Of a stretch of 64,000 nt of DNA, positions 41,441 to 50,485 are shown piece by piece (within the stretch, counting starts at the first letter, position 1; each line of letters opens with the position of its first letter). The DNA lies in the NCBI GenBank assembly GCA_018371855.1, contig JAHAKD010000001.1, positions 124,001 to 188,000 on the forward strand, written 5' to 3'. The translations under genes were made by a program, and so were the position numbers. Source of the stretch: Clostridium sp. Lineage in GTDB: Bacteria > Bacillota > Clostridia > TANB77 > CAG-508. Under the pieces are notes generated by a model, which saw only the letters and a program-made list of their open reading frames with translations, ran no database searches and was not told where the DNA came from.

Positions 41441-42895
41441 ATGAATAAAAAGGTTGTTGCACTTATAATTGCAATTATCATTGTAGGAGTTATATCAGGA
41501 CTAATTTATGTAATGTATAATCAAGATGAAAATGAAAACGAAACAAATAATCTAGGAAGTATAAATAATGCAGAATTAACAAATGATTTAATATCAATTA
41601 ATGGCGGAACTTATCTGATGGGAAGTCCTGAAACAGAAATGCAGAGGGAAACAGATGAGGTACAACATGAAGTTATAGTAAGCGATTTCTATATTGGAAG
41701 ATATGAAGTAACACAAAAAGCATATGAAGAAGTAATAGGAGAAAATCCAAGTAATTTTAAAGGAGAAAATTTACCAGTAGAAAATGTTACATGGTATGAA
41801 GCAATCGAATATTGTAACAAATTAAGTAAAAAAGATGGCTTAACACCTGCTTATACAATTGATGGTGAAAATGTAAGTTGGGATAGAAGTGCAAATGGAT
41901 ATAGATTACCAACAGAAGCTGAATGGGAATATGCAGCAAGAGCAGAAACAATAACTCCTTTTAATACTGAGAATTCAATAAGTGATGAAGAAGCAAATTA
42001 CTATGGACATTATCCATATGGCATAGAAGAAAATTATTTTACACAAGAAAATCTAGAAACTAAGCCGGGTCAGTATAGACAAACAACTGTAGCAGTAAAT
42101 AGCTTCTCGCCAAACAAATGGGGCTTGTATAACATACATGGGAATGTAGCAGAATGGTGTTTTGATTATTATGGAGCATATGATTTAGAAAATACAAATA
42201 ATCCATCAGGACCTACAACAGGAACTTTAAGAGTGAATAGAGGTGGAGGTTGGAATGATTATGCAAAACATTTAAGATGCGCATACCGTGCTTCAACAAC
42301 ACCTGAGCAAAAAATGAGTAATATTGGTTTTAGAGTAGCCAGAAATGCAGATAATAAGTCTAATAATACAGTAATTAGTAATACAGTAAGAGATTTACAA
42401 ACTAATAATAGCGAAAATGTGTTGATTGCATATTTTTCTTGGAGCGGAAATACCGAAAATGCAGCACATATAATTCAAGAGCAAACAGGAGCAGATATTA
42501 TAGAATTAAATCCAGTAGAATCTTATTCATCAAATTATAGCGATGTATTAGACCAAGCACAAGAAGATATGAATTCAGATGCAAGACCAGAACTTGAGAA
42601 TCATGTGGAAAATATGGAACAATATGACACAATATTACTAGGTTATCCTAATTGGTGGGCAACAATACCAATGCCTGTGGCAACATTTTTAGAAGAATAT
42701 GACTTTAGCGGAAAAACAATACTTCCATTTTGTAGCCATGGTGGTGGTGAATTTGGACAAAGTATAACATATATTTCTAAACTTGTACCAAATTCAAGAA
42801 TAGGAGAAGGTTTAAGTATACATTATTCAGGTGGCTCTAGTTTGGAAAATGATATTAAGACTTGGTTAAATTCTAATGGAATTGCTACAAATTAA
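41441..42895 (+). CDS. Membrane-anchored SUMF1/FGE-like domain fused to a flavodoxin
   Basis: This is a 484-residue protein. Residues about 5-25 form a signal anchor (VALIIAIIIVGVISGLIYVMY). Residues about 48-305 are a formylglycine-generating-enzyme-like (SUMF1/C-type lectin fold) domain: INGGTYLMGSPETE, YEVTQKAYEEVIG, PVENVTWYEAIEYCNKLSKKDG, YRLPTEAEWEYAARA, HGNVAEWCFDYYG and RVNRGGGWND. The active-site Cys pair of true FGE is not complete. Residues about 325-484 are a flavodoxin (VLIAYFSWSGNTENAAHII, LLGYPNWWATIPMPVATFLEEYDF). By topology both domains face outside the membrane. This fusion is unusual and suggests an extracytoplasmic FMN electron carrier. Confidence 0.88.
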   Translation: MNKKVVALIIAIIIVGVISGLIYVMYNQDENENETNNLGSINNAELTNDLISINGGTYLMGSPETEMQRETDEVQHEVIVSDFYIGRYEVTQKAYEEVIGENPSNFKGENLPVENVTWYEAIEYCNKLSKKDGLTPAYTIDGENVSWDRSANGYRLPTEAEWEYAARAETITPFNTENSISDEEANYYGHYPYGIEENYFTQENLETKPGQYRQTTVAVNSFSPNKWGLYNIHGNVAEWCFDYYGAYDLENTNNPSGPTTGTLRVNRGGGWNDYAKHLRCAYRASTTPEQKMSNIGFRVARNADNKSNNTVISNTVRDLQTNNSENVLIAYFSWSGNTENAAHIIQEQTGADIIELNPVESYSSNYSDVLDQAQEDMNSDARPELENHVENMEQYDTILLGYPNWWATIPMPVATFLEEYDFSGKTILPFCSHGGGEFGQSITYISKLVPNSRIGEGLSIHYSGGSSLENDIKTWLNSNGIATN

Positions 42896-42912
42896 AATAT
42901 GGAGTAAAGAAA

Positions 42913-43584
42913 ATGAAAAATAAAGTGAAACTAATAATAGATATAGCAATGACAATATTGTTTATTATACTAATGGGTTATTATGTAACAGATAATGCTG
43001 TACACGAAATACTAGGAACAATTACATTTGTACTATTTATACTACATCATATATTAAATATAAAATGGTATAAATCTATATTTAAAGGCAAGCATAATTT
43101 TATGAGAACATTTCACATCATTCTTAATCTGTTACTATTTTTAGCAATGATTGGAATAATGGTAAGTGGAATAATGATTTCTGCTGATATATTTTCATTT
43201 TTAGATATACCAACAACAATGTTTGGAAGAAATTTACATATGGTTTCAACATCATGGGGATTTATACTAATGGGAATACATGTTGGGCTTCACATAGCAG
43301 GTTTTATGAATAAATTAAATAGAAAAATGAAAAATAGTACATTTGAATATGTATATTACTTTATATTAGTACTATTAGTTGGTTTAGGAATATATTCATT
43401 TATATATTTAAGATTATGGGAAGAGATGTTTTTATTAGTATATTTTAAATTTTTTGATTACGAACAAAGCACATTAATGTTTTATTTAAAATATATAGTA
43501 TTATTAATTGCTATCATTCTAATTATTTATTGGATATTTAATTTTATAAATAAAGTTAAAAATAAAAAAAGAGGGAGGAAATAA
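42913..43584 (+). CDS. DUF4405-family membrane protein, cytochrome b-like
   Basis: This 223-residue protein has about five membrane helices with histidines placed like heme ligands: H31 (DNAVHEILG), H45 and H46 (ILHHILNIKWY), H68 (RTFHIILNLLL), H109 (NLHMVSTSWGFILMGIH) and H123/H127. This matches DUF4405, a family with cytochrome b561-like features. It could carry electrons across the membrane to the outward-facing flavodoxins on either side in the cluster; heme binding is inferred. It starts 17 bases after the FGE-flavodoxin gene. Confidence 0.82.
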   Translation: MKNKVKLIIDIAMTILFIILMGYYVTDNAVHEILGTITFVLFILHHILNIKWYKSIFKGKHNFMRTFHIILNLLLFLAMIGIMVSGIMISADIFSFLDIPTTMFGRNLHMVSTSWGFILMGIHVGLHIAGFMNKLNRKMKNSTFEYVYYFILVLLVGLGIYSFIYLRLWEEMFLLVYFKFFDYEQSTLMFYLKYIVLLIAIILIIYWIFNFINKVKNKKRGRK

Positions 43585-43588
43585 ATAT

Positions 43589-43897
43589 GTTGGAAGTGTA
43601 AGTGGTAGCAAAGTAGATAAATCAGATGTATTTAAATATCACATAGGTGAAGCAGGTGCTCCAATAATAGATAATGCACCAGTAGTTATGGAATGTAAAG
43701 TTGAAGACAATTATGAAACAGATACATTTGATAATTTTATAATGTCAATTTCAAATACTTATGTTCAAGAAGAAAATTTAGATGAAAAGGGAAAAATAGA
43801 TTATACAAAATTTAGTCCAGTATTATTTGAATTTCCAAAATACACATATTTAAGAACAGGAGATAAAATTGGAAATTGCTTAAGATTAGATAATTAA
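43589..43897 (+). pseudogene. Flavoredoxin-like flavin reductase, C-terminal fragment
   Basis: A good ribosome binding site (GAGGGAGG) leads to ATG 43587, whose frame stops after four codons. In another frame a flavin-reductase C-terminus is intact: VSGSKVDKSDVFKYHIGEAGAPIIDNAPVVMECKVEDNYETDTFDNFIMSISNTYV...SPVLFEFPKYTYLRTGDKIGNCL. The N-terminal FMN-binding half is missing. An internal ATG at 43688 could yield 69 residues of no likely activity. It confirms that the cluster once included another flavin enzyme. Confidence 0.75.
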
Positions 43898-43920
43898 TTA
43901 AACATATGGAGGGTAAAATT

Positions 43921-44610
43921 ATGAACAAAAAAGTAGTAACTTTAATAGTTTTAATATTAGTAATAGCTATAGCAGGAATAATTATAGTTTTTAATTTAGC
44001 GGGAAGAAGTGAAAATACAAATAAAGCAGAAAACGAAACAAGCAATGAAAGACAAATAAATACCGAGGAAGTCGTACAAACTACGAATCATGTAGCAAAT
44101 ACAGAAACACCTCAAAACAATGAAAAAAATGAAAACGGAAAAAAATTAGTAGTATATTTCTCTCATACAGGAAATACAGAAACTGTTGCAAATTTTATAC
44201 ATGAAGCAGTAGGCGGAGATATTATAAAATTAGAAACGGAAGAAGAATATACTGATAACTACAATGATTTATTAGATATAGCACAAGAAGAAAAAAATAA
44301 AAATGCAAGGCCAGCGCTAAAAACACAAATAGATAATATTGATGAATATGATACTATATTTTTAGGCTATCCAATTTGGTGGGGAGATATGCCAATGGCC
44401 TTATATACATTTCTAGATGAATATGACTTAAATGGAAAGACAATAGCACCATTTACTACAAGTGGAGGTTCTGGCCTTTCTGGAACATTAAGGAATATAG
44501 AAGATGAAGAGCCAAATGCAACTGTAACAGAAGGATTAGCAATAAGAGATGATAATGTGAAAAATTCACAAAATACAGTAATTGAATGGCTATCTGAAAT
44601 AGGCTTTTAA
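43921..44610 (+). CDS. Membrane-anchored extracytoplasmic flavodoxin
   Basis: This 229-residue protein starts at ATG 43921 behind GGAGGG. Residues about 4-24 are a hydrophobic anchor, followed by a 45-residue Asn/Glu/Thr-rich linker. Residues about 75-229 are a flavodoxin with KLVVYFSHTGNTETVANFI (FMN phosphate loop), IFLGYPIWWGDMPMALYTFLDEYDLNGKTIAPFTTSGGSGLSGTL. It is closely similar in plan to the flavodoxin part of the FGE fusion upstream. The domain is predicted to lie outside the membrane, which is uncommon for a flavodoxin. Confidence 0.9.
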   Translation: MNKKVVTLIVLILVIAIAGIIIVFNLAGRSENTNKAENETSNERQINTEEVVQTTNHVANTETPQNNEKNENGKKLVVYFSHTGNTETVANFIHEAVGGDIIKLETEEEYTDNYNDLLDIAQEEKNKNARPALKTQIDNIDEYDTIFLGYPIWWGDMPMALYTFLDEYDLNGKTIAPFTTSGGSGLSGTLRNIEDEEPNATVTEGLAIRDDNVKNSQNTVIEWLSEIGF

Positions 44611-44625
44611 GGAGAAAAAAGTAGT

Positions 44626-45195
44626 ATGAAAAAAGTTATATTAATTATAATTCTATTAATAGTTATAATCGGTGCTATAGTAGTAATAGCAAATTTTGAT
44701 ACAACTGAAAATATACAAAATAATAATAATTTGTCACAAGATAGTACAGAAAATAATATAAATAATGTTATTGAAAATACTGATAATACGAATGATTATC
44801 AAAATTTACTAAATGATGGAGAAGAAGTAAGTATGGAAAATGTAAGAATAAAATTAATTGTAAATGGAAATGAAATATTTGTTAGATTAGATGATAATCA
44901 AGCAAGTAGAGATTTTTTAGAGATGTTGCCTTTAACTTTAACACTTGAGGACTTTAATAATACAGAAAAAATAGCAACTTTACCAAATGAATTATCAACA
45001 AAAGGTTTACCTTCAGGATATACACCACAAGTTGGAGATTTTTCATATTATGCGCCTTGGGGAAATATATCAGTGTTTTATAAAGATTTTAGATATTCTA
45101 ATTCTTTATATAAGTTAGGAACAATAGAATCCGGTACTGAAATATTAGGAAATTTAAATAATGATTTTGAAGTAACTATTGAAAGAGCTAATTAG
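44626..45195 (+). CDS. Membrane-anchored cyclophilin-like fold protein
   Basis: This is a 189-residue protein. An N-terminal anchor (residues 2-23) and an Asn-rich linker precede a cyclophilin-like domain at about 68-189: MENVRIKLIVNGNEIFVRLDDNQASRDFLEMLPLTLTLEDFNNTEKIATLPNELSTKG and QVGDFSYYAPWGNISVFYKDFRYSNSLYKLGTIESG. This DUF/cyclophilin-like family is often found beside flavodoxins in Clostridia and is not known to be a prolyl isomerase. It starts 15 bases after the flavodoxin gene. Confidence 0.85.
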   Translation: MKKVILIIILLIVIIGAIVVIANFDTTENIQNNNNLSQDSTENNINNVIENTDNTNDYQNLLNDGEEVSMENVRIKLIVNGNEIFVRLDDNQASRDFLEMLPLTLTLEDFNNTEKIATLPNELSTKGLPSGYTPQVGDFSYYAPWGNISVFYKDFRYSNSLYKLGTIESGTEILGNLNNDFEVTIERAN

Positions 45196-45270
45196 AAAGA
45201 TTATTATATGTTTGAATTAATTTAGAACATTAAAAACAAATTTAATAATTAATAATAAGGAGGTCTTATT

Positions 45271-45576
45271 ATGAGTTTTACAATTAATATTTATTATACA
45301 GGGGAAAATGAAAGTGCAAAAAAATTTGCAAAAGAAATGGTAGAAAAAGGACTAGTAGAAAGAGTAAGAGCTGAAAAAGGTAATCAGAAATATGAATATT
45401 TCTTTCCAATGGATGATCCAGAAACAGTTTTATTGATAGATAGATGGGAAAATCAAGAAGCTTTAGATGAACATCATAAATCTCCAATGATGAAAGAAAT
45501 TGCAGATTTAAGAGAAAAATATCATCTTCATATGAGAGTAGAACAATTTATAGAAAAGAAAAATATGAAGAGCTAA
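45271..45576 (+). CDS. Antibiotic biosynthesis monooxygenase (ABM)-domain protein
   Basis: This 101-residue protein has the dimeric alpha-beta barrel pattern: FTINIYYTGENESAKKFAKEMVEKGLVERVRAEKGNQKYEYFFPMDDPETVLLIDRWENQEALDEHHKSPMMKEIADLREKYHLHMRVEQF. His in EHHKSPMM and the WENQEALDEHH motif match putative quinol monooxygenases (YgiN-like). It may detoxify or recycle quinones. It is the last gene of the redox cluster; its stop codon lies inside the terminator-like stem at 45567. Confidence 0.88.
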   Translation: MSFTINIYYTGENESAKKFAKEMVEKGLVERVRAEKGNQKYEYFFPMDDPETVLLIDRWENQEALDEHHKSPMMKEIADLREKYHLHMRVEQFIEKKNMKS

Positions 45577-45602
45577 CTCTAACTGAGTTAGCTCTTCAGT
45601 TT
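45567..45602 (+). terminator. Hairpin overlapping the stop codon of the ABM gene
   Basis: GAAGAGCTAACTC (45567-45579) pairs with GAGTTAGCTCTTC (45585-45597). The stem contains the codon TAA. The following T-run is short. Confidence 0.65.
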
Positions 45603-45832
45603 GCAAAAATTCATTGTATCTTTGCATGTTCTTTCCTATACATATTTTGGAAAGTATCATATCCGAAGCGTCCCACAAGAATAATACAATGCTCTGGATT
45701 TTAGTCTATTTCCTTTTACATTTGCATAGGATTGTTTACTTCTTTCTACTAATTTTCTTTTAGCCCTTGCATATATACTGTTTACATACTACTTTATTTT
45801 TTTGTACTCGCGGTACAAAAAAATAAAAATAA
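45603..45832. other. Gene-free stretch with traces of a reverse-strand frame
   Basis: No intact gene. The reverse strand has a short open stretch (RAKRKLVERSKQSYANVKGNRLKSRALYYSCGTLRI) broken by a stop, possibly a decayed gene. A palindrome TTTTTTTGTAC/GTACAAAAAAA flanks TCGCG near 45799-45828. Confidence 0.3.
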
Positions 45833-45861
45833 TTGACGATTTTTTAGATTTATATTATTCT
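45833..45861 (+). promoter_or_regulatory. Promoter of the acyl-CoA synthetase gene
   Basis: TTGACG (45833-45838), a 17-base spacer, TATTCT (45856-45861). Confidence 0.7.
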
Positions 45862-45907
45862 AATAAAGGTAAAAAATCGAAAATATATATGGAGGAAATA
45901 TAAAAGT

Positions 45908-47620
45908 ATGAGCAAAAATGTTTTAGAAGTAAGAGATTTAAAAGATATGTTAAATAAAACTAGAGAGCTTTATGGGGATAGACCTGGATACAAAATTAAA
46001 CTTGGCGAAGAAAATTATAAAACATATACACATAGCGAAATTAGGGATATGGTAAATTATCTAGGAACAGCTTTAATAAGTTTAGGATTAAAAAATAAAA
46101 GAATAGCTGTTATAGGTGAAAATAGATATGAATGGGAACTTGCATATTTATCTATAGTATGTGGTACAGGAATAGTAGTTCCGCTAGATAAATCATTACC
46201 AGCAAATGAATTAGAAGAATTAATAGAAAGATCAGAAGTAGAAGCAATATTCTATTCTAGAAAATATGAAGAAATTGTAGAAAAAATAAAATATAGCGAA
46301 AAAAATAAATTAAAACATTTAATATCTATGGATTCAGATATTCACAAAGAAGGTGTATATTCAGAAAAAGAATTAATAGAAAAGGGAAAAGGCTTAGTTG
46401 ATAGCGGAAATAGAGAATTTATAGATGCAAAAATAAATCCAGAAGAAATGAGCATAATGTTATTTACTTCAGGAACAACATCAAAATCAAAAGTTGTAGC
46501 ACTTTCACATAGAAATATGGTATCAAATGTAATGGACTTTGCATCAATATTAGATGTAGATTCAAGCGACAGAATATTATCATTCTTACCTTTACATCAT
46601 GTATTTGAATGTACAGTAGGTATGTTATTTTCATTATACATTGGTGCAGAAAGATCTTTCTGTGAAGGAATAAGACATATTATAGAAAATCTAAATGAAT
46701 ATAAGATAACTTTTACTTCTTTTGTTCCTGCAATATATGAAAATATGCATAAAACAATTCTTAAAAATTTAGAAAAAGAAGGAAAATTAGAAGCTGTTAA
46801 AAAACTTATGAAAGATAATAAAGATAAAACAATGGCCGAAAAGAAAGAAATATTTAAAGATATACATAATGTTTTCGGAGGTCATATTAAATTATTTGTC
46901 AGTGGTGCAGCAGCCTTAGAAAAAGAAGTGGAAGAAGACTTCAGAGCATGGGGAGTTAATTTATGCCAAGGATATGGATTAACAGAAACATCACCAGTTA
47001 TTGGTGTAGAAACAAACGAAAACTTTAGAGTTGGCTCAATCGGAAAAGCTCTTCCTCATGTTCAAGCAAAAATAGAAGATGCAAATGATGAAGGTATGGG
47101 AGAACTTGTTGTTAAAGGTCCAAATGTAATGTTAGGTTATTTTAATGATGAAAAAGCAACAAAAGAAGTCATGGAAGATGGATGGTTCCGTACAGGAGAT
47201 TTAGCAAAAATAGATGAAGATGGGTATATCTTTATTTGTGGAAGAAAAAAGAGTGTTATAGTATTAAAAAATGGTAAGAATATCTTCCCAGAAGAAATGG
47301 AAGCATTAGTAAATAAAATTGAAGGTGTAAAAGAATCATTTATATTTGGAAAACAGCAATCAGATGATAAAGATGATATAAAGATAAATGTGAAAATAAT
47401 ATTTGATAGAGAAGTAATGCAAGAAGCTTATAAAGTAGAAACAGATGAAGAAATCTATAAAGTTTTAGCAGATAAGATTAAAGAAATAAACCAAATAATG
47501 CCAAAATATAAAGCAATAAGAGGAATATTAATTTCAGAAAAACCATTATTAAAAACAACAACAAGCAAAATCAAGAGACAAGCAAATCTAGAAGTAATAG
47601 AAAGAGAAAACAATAAATAG
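45908..47620 (+). CDS. Long-chain acyl-CoA synthetase-like AMP-forming ligase
   Basis: This 570-residue protein has the adenylate-forming motifs in order: P-loop MLFTSGTTSKSKVVALSHRNM (about residues 181-201), LPLHHVFECT, CQGYGLTETSPVI (A5), GWFRTGDLAKIDEDGYIFICGRKKSVIVLKNGKNIFPEEMEALV (A7-A8) and a late TTTSKIKRQ lysine region (A10). The pattern resembles the FadD/long-chain type without an acyltransferase fusion. It would activate fatty acids for phospholipid synthesis or storage. Monocistronic, with GGAGG before ATG and a strong terminator after it. Confidence 0.93.
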   Translation: MSKNVLEVRDLKDMLNKTRELYGDRPGYKIKLGEENYKTYTHSEIRDMVNYLGTALISLGLKNKRIAVIGENRYEWELAYLSIVCGTGIVVPLDKSLPANELEELIERSEVEAIFYSRKYEEIVEKIKYSEKNKLKHLISMDSDIHKEGVYSEKELIEKGKGLVDSGNREFIDAKINPEEMSIMLFTSGTTSKSKVVALSHRNMVSNVMDFASILDVDSSDRILSFLPLHHVFECTVGMLFSLYIGAERSFCEGIRHIIENLNEYKITFTSFVPAIYENMHKTILKNLEKEGKLEAVKKLMKDNKDKTMAEKKEIFKDIHNVFGGHIKLFVSGAAALEKEVEEDFRAWGVNLCQGYGLTETSPVIGVETNENFRVGSIGKALPHVQAKIEDANDEGMGELVVKGPNVMLGYFNDEKATKEVMEDGWFRTGDLAKIDEDGYIFICGRKKSVIVLKNGKNIFPEEMEALVNKIEGVKESFIFGKQQSDDKDDIKINVKIIFDREVMQEAYKVETDEEIYKVLADKIKEINQIMPKYKAIRGILISEKPLLKTTTSKIKRQANLEVIERENNK

Positions 47621-47691
47621 AAATTAGATATAGATATATAAGAATAGGAAAATAGGAACATTCTTTAAAATCACTATAACTATATATTAAC

Positions 47692-47730
47692 AAAAAAGAT
47701 TGATTTATAGAAATAAATCAATCTTTTTTA
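47692..47730 (+). terminator. Strong terminator after the acyl-CoA synthetase
   Basis: AAAAGATTGATTTAT (47694-47708) pairs with ATAAATCAATCTTTT (47713-47727), then TTT. Confidence 0.95.
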
Positions 47731-47842
47731 TATACAAATTAAAAATATTATACACATGCTTACAATATTTCTTCTATTAAAATATAGCAAAGCAAATAAA
47801 ATAATGATAAAATACATAAAAAAGTGATAAAAGGAGTTTTTT

Positions 47843-48478
47843 ATGTATAAAGCAGATAAAATAGTTATATTTGATTGGGGAGGAGTAATAGAAAGCCATA
47901 GAGATGGCGAATATTGCTTAAATACAGCAATAACTAATCTTATAAAACATTTTAATAATAATGTAGATGAAAGCAATTTAATTGAAAAATATTTTTATGT
48001 TACAGCTCGCAAACTTAGGCAAGACTTTAAAGAATATACATGGTTTGATAAAATAAAAAATGAGTTTAATTTACAATGTAGTGAAGATGAATTCTATGAT
48101 TTTTATATAAAGGAATTTGATCAAATAGAATATTATAAAGATGTAGTAGACTATGCTCATAGCTTAAAATCTAAATGTAAAATAGGGATATTATCCAATC
48201 TAGGTACAATTGATAAGCAAAGATTAGATAAACAAGTAGATTTAAAACAATTTGACTATGTTTGGCTTTCATGTGAATTAAAATACAGAAAACCTAATAC
48301 AAAAGTTTATGAAATTGTAGAAGATGATTGTAAACTTAGTCCTAATAATATTTTATTTATTGATGATGTAAAAGAAAACTTAGAACCTGCGAGAGAAAAA
48401 GGATGGAATATTTGTAATGCATTTGGTTATGAATTAGGCAAAATACAAAGAAGTGTAGAAGAATTTTTGAAAAAATAG
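47843..48478 (+). CDS. HAD-superfamily hydrolase
   Basis: This 211-residue protein has motif I IVIFDWGGVIE (a variant with Trp and Gly in place of the usual second Asp), motif II ILSNLG, motif III Lys in YRKPNTKVYEIV and motif IV FIDDVKENL. The cap is helical. Lack of the second Asp in motif I is seen in some HAD subgroup members and makes phosphatase activity uncertain. AAAGGAG precedes ATG. The pyrophosphatase-like gene follows within 13 bases. Confidence 0.88.
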   Translation: MYKADKIVIFDWGGVIESHRDGEYCLNTAITNLIKHFNNNVDESNLIEKYFYVTARKLRQDFKEYTWFDKIKNEFNLQCSEDEFYDFYIKEFDQIEYYKDVVDYAHSLKSKCKIGILSNLGTIDKQRLDKQVDLKQFDYVWLSCELKYRKPNTKVYEIVEDDCKLSPNNILFIDDVKENLEPAREKGWNICNAFGYELGKIQRSVEEFLKK

Positions 48479-48490
48479 GAGAGGATTTAA

Positions 48491-48832
48491 ATGAATGATT
48501 CAAAAGAATATATTGGAAAAAAGGTGGAAGCAGAAATAGATAGACCAATGGGAACAGGGCATCCTAAATTTCCAGAATCTATATATCCTATTAATTATGG
48601 ATATATTCCTAATACAATTAGTGGAGATGGAAAAGAGCTAGATTGTTACATATTAGGTGTATTTGAACCAATAAAAACTTTTAAAGGAAAATGTATTGCA
48701 GTATTACATAGAGTTAATGATAATGATGACAAATTAATTTTAGTGCCAGAAGGCAAAGATTATTCTGATGATGCAATAAGGGCGTTAACCGAATTCCAAG
48801 AAAGATTTTTTGAAAGCATAATTATCAGATAA
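48491..48832 (+). CDS. Short inorganic pyrophosphatase-like protein
   Basis: This 113-residue protein shows the soluble family I pyrophosphatase pattern: EIDRPMGTGHPKFPESIYPINYGYIPNTISGDGKELDCYILGVFEPIKTFKGKCIAVLHRVNDNDDKLIL. The metal-binding D-x-K/D-x2-D residues of that family are partly present (GDGKELDCYI). It is much shorter than canonical family I enzymes (about 165-175 residues), lacking the C-terminal part. It may still act on nucleotide or pyrophosphate substrates. GAGAGGA precedes ATG. Confidence 0.85.
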   Translation: MNDSKEYIGKKVEAEIDRPMGTGHPKFPESIYPINYGYIPNTISGDGKELDCYILGVFEPIKTFKGKCIAVLHRVNDNDDKLILVPEGKDYSDDAIRALTEFQERFFESIIIR

Positions 48833-48843
48833 TAATGATACAA

Positions 48844-48880
48844 TTTTAGCCACTAAAAACTATATTTTAGTGGCTAAAAA
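48844..48880. terminator. 15-bp inverted repeat between convergent genes
   Basis: TTTTAGCCACTAAAA (48844-48858) and TTTTAGTGGCTAAAA (48865-48879). Position fits a bidirectional terminator, though T-runs are part of the stem. Confidence 0.55.
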
Positions 48881-48888
48881 ATGTAAAT

Positions 48889-49645
48889 TTATTCATAATC
48901 ATTGATATATAACGCTTTAGCAATAAAAGGAGTTATTTCATTAATATTGTACCAACCAGAACTTTTACTATCATTTTCTAGACCGATTAGGATTAGAAAC
49001 ATAAACCATATCATTTTCATCTGCAGCAAGTAGTACCATATAGTGGGAAGCAGTTGTCCAACGATTATTGGCAGGTTTATTCCAAACACAAACAATAATA
49101 GGTCTGTTTGATTGTAAATGTTCTATAATTGTTTCATTCGATAAGTGATTAGAATCATAATAAAAGTCGGAATTTTCTATACCAAATGTTGAAGATAATT
49201 CTTTAGATAATTTTTCATAATCCATTACAGGATAGTACATTTTTCTTAATTTTTCTGGTGTGTAGTCTTTACCATATCCACTCAAAATAATTGACATAAC
49301 AGTTATACCGCAACCATTTTCTGCCATAGTACCACCCCAATATTCTTTGTTGCTCCATGACGAGTTACCATTCTGTTTATATTCTTTATAAGTTTTTTTA
49401 TACTTATCTTCTGTAGTAAAAGTTGTAAAATAACCGTCTTTATCTTTTATTTTTTGTTGACCAGTACCAGGATAATTTTTATTCAAATCTTTTTTTATAA
49501 CTTTAAATTCACTTGAAATATTAAAAAGATTCAAAATTCTAGTCGAATTATTCTCTAAAAATTTTACTATAAAAAGTAAACTAATAATTAATATTAAAAT
49601 TATAAAAAATCTTTTTGGTAATCTTCTTTTGTTATTTTCTTTCAC
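48889..49645 (-). pseudogene. C39-type cysteine peptidase, frameshifted near its end
   Basis: GTG 49645 lies behind AAAGGAGG. The protein has a signal anchor (residues about 12-27) and a C39-like domain with ENGCGITVMSIILSGYG (catalytic Cys), ASHYMVLLAAD (His) and VYVSNPN. The frame stops at 48971, but one base less at 48985 (a C before GG on the coding strand) gives NPNGLENDSKSSGWYNINEITPFIAKALYINDYE and a stop at 48889. The catalytic triad remains, so the truncated product could be partly folded. It is divergent from the VanR/S-like genes. Confidence 0.8.
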
Positions 49646-49797
49646 TTCAATTCCTCCTTTAAATTAAGAATATTATAACTAAAATAAATGAAGACGATTT
49701 TAAGAACTCTTTAATAATTTCTTAATTTTTTCTTACAATGTATCAAATAAATGGAAAATTCATATGGTTATGTTATAATCAAAATGGGGGATATGAA

Positions 49798-50485
49798 ATG
49801 AATGTTTTAATATTGGATGATGAAAAAGAAATTGTTGATTTATTAGAAGTCTATTTAAAAAATGAAAACTATAATGTGTATAAATTTTATACATCAGAAG
49901 ATGCAATAAAGTGTATAGATACAGTAAATTTAGACATTGCTATTTTAGATGTTATGATACAGGGGAAAAATGGCTTTGAGATATGTAAATATATAAGAGA
50001 AAAGAAATTAAGATTTCCTGTTATAATGCTAACAGCCAAAATAGAAGATAATGACAAAATAAAAGGATTAACTCTTCGGGGCAGATGATTATATAACTAA
50101 ACCATTTAATCCATTAGAAATAGTTGCACGAGTAAAATCTGCATTAAGAAGATATACTTTATATAATACAGAAAATAAAACTAATAATATAATTGAAATA
50201 AATGGTTTAATTATAGATAAAGACGAACATAAATGTTTGTTATATGAAAAAGAAGTAGATTTAACTCCAACAGAATTTGAAATATTGTTGTATCTAGCAA
50301 ACAATAGAGGAAAGGTAATAAGTTCCGAAGAATTATTTGAAAAAGTATGGAAAGAAAAATATTTGGATAGTAATAATACAGTAATGGTTCATATAAGAAG
50401 AATAAGAGAAAAATTACACGAAGATTCAAAAAATCCAAAATTTATAAAGACTGTGTGGGGAGTGGGATATAAAATTGAAAATTAA
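49798..50485 (+). pseudogene. OmpR/VanR-like response regulator with one-base frameshift
   Basis: ATG 49798 follows GGGGGAT. The receiver domain is intact to ITAKIEDNDKIKGLTL (Asp in NLDIAILDVMIQGKNGFE) and then stops in frame. Removing the C at 50077 restores GADDYITKPFNPLEIVARVKSALRR and the winged HTH DNA-binding domain (VDLTPTEFEILLYLANNRGKVISSEELFEKVWKEKYLDSNNTVMVHIRRIREKL...TVWGVGYKIEN). The domains are otherwise perfect, so the break is recent or an error. It overlaps the kinase gene by 11 bases. Confidence 0.92.

Noticed and set aside
41441..42360. True formylglycine-generating enzyme maturing a sulfatase
   Set aside because: The active-site Cys pair is incomplete and no sulfatase gene is in the window.
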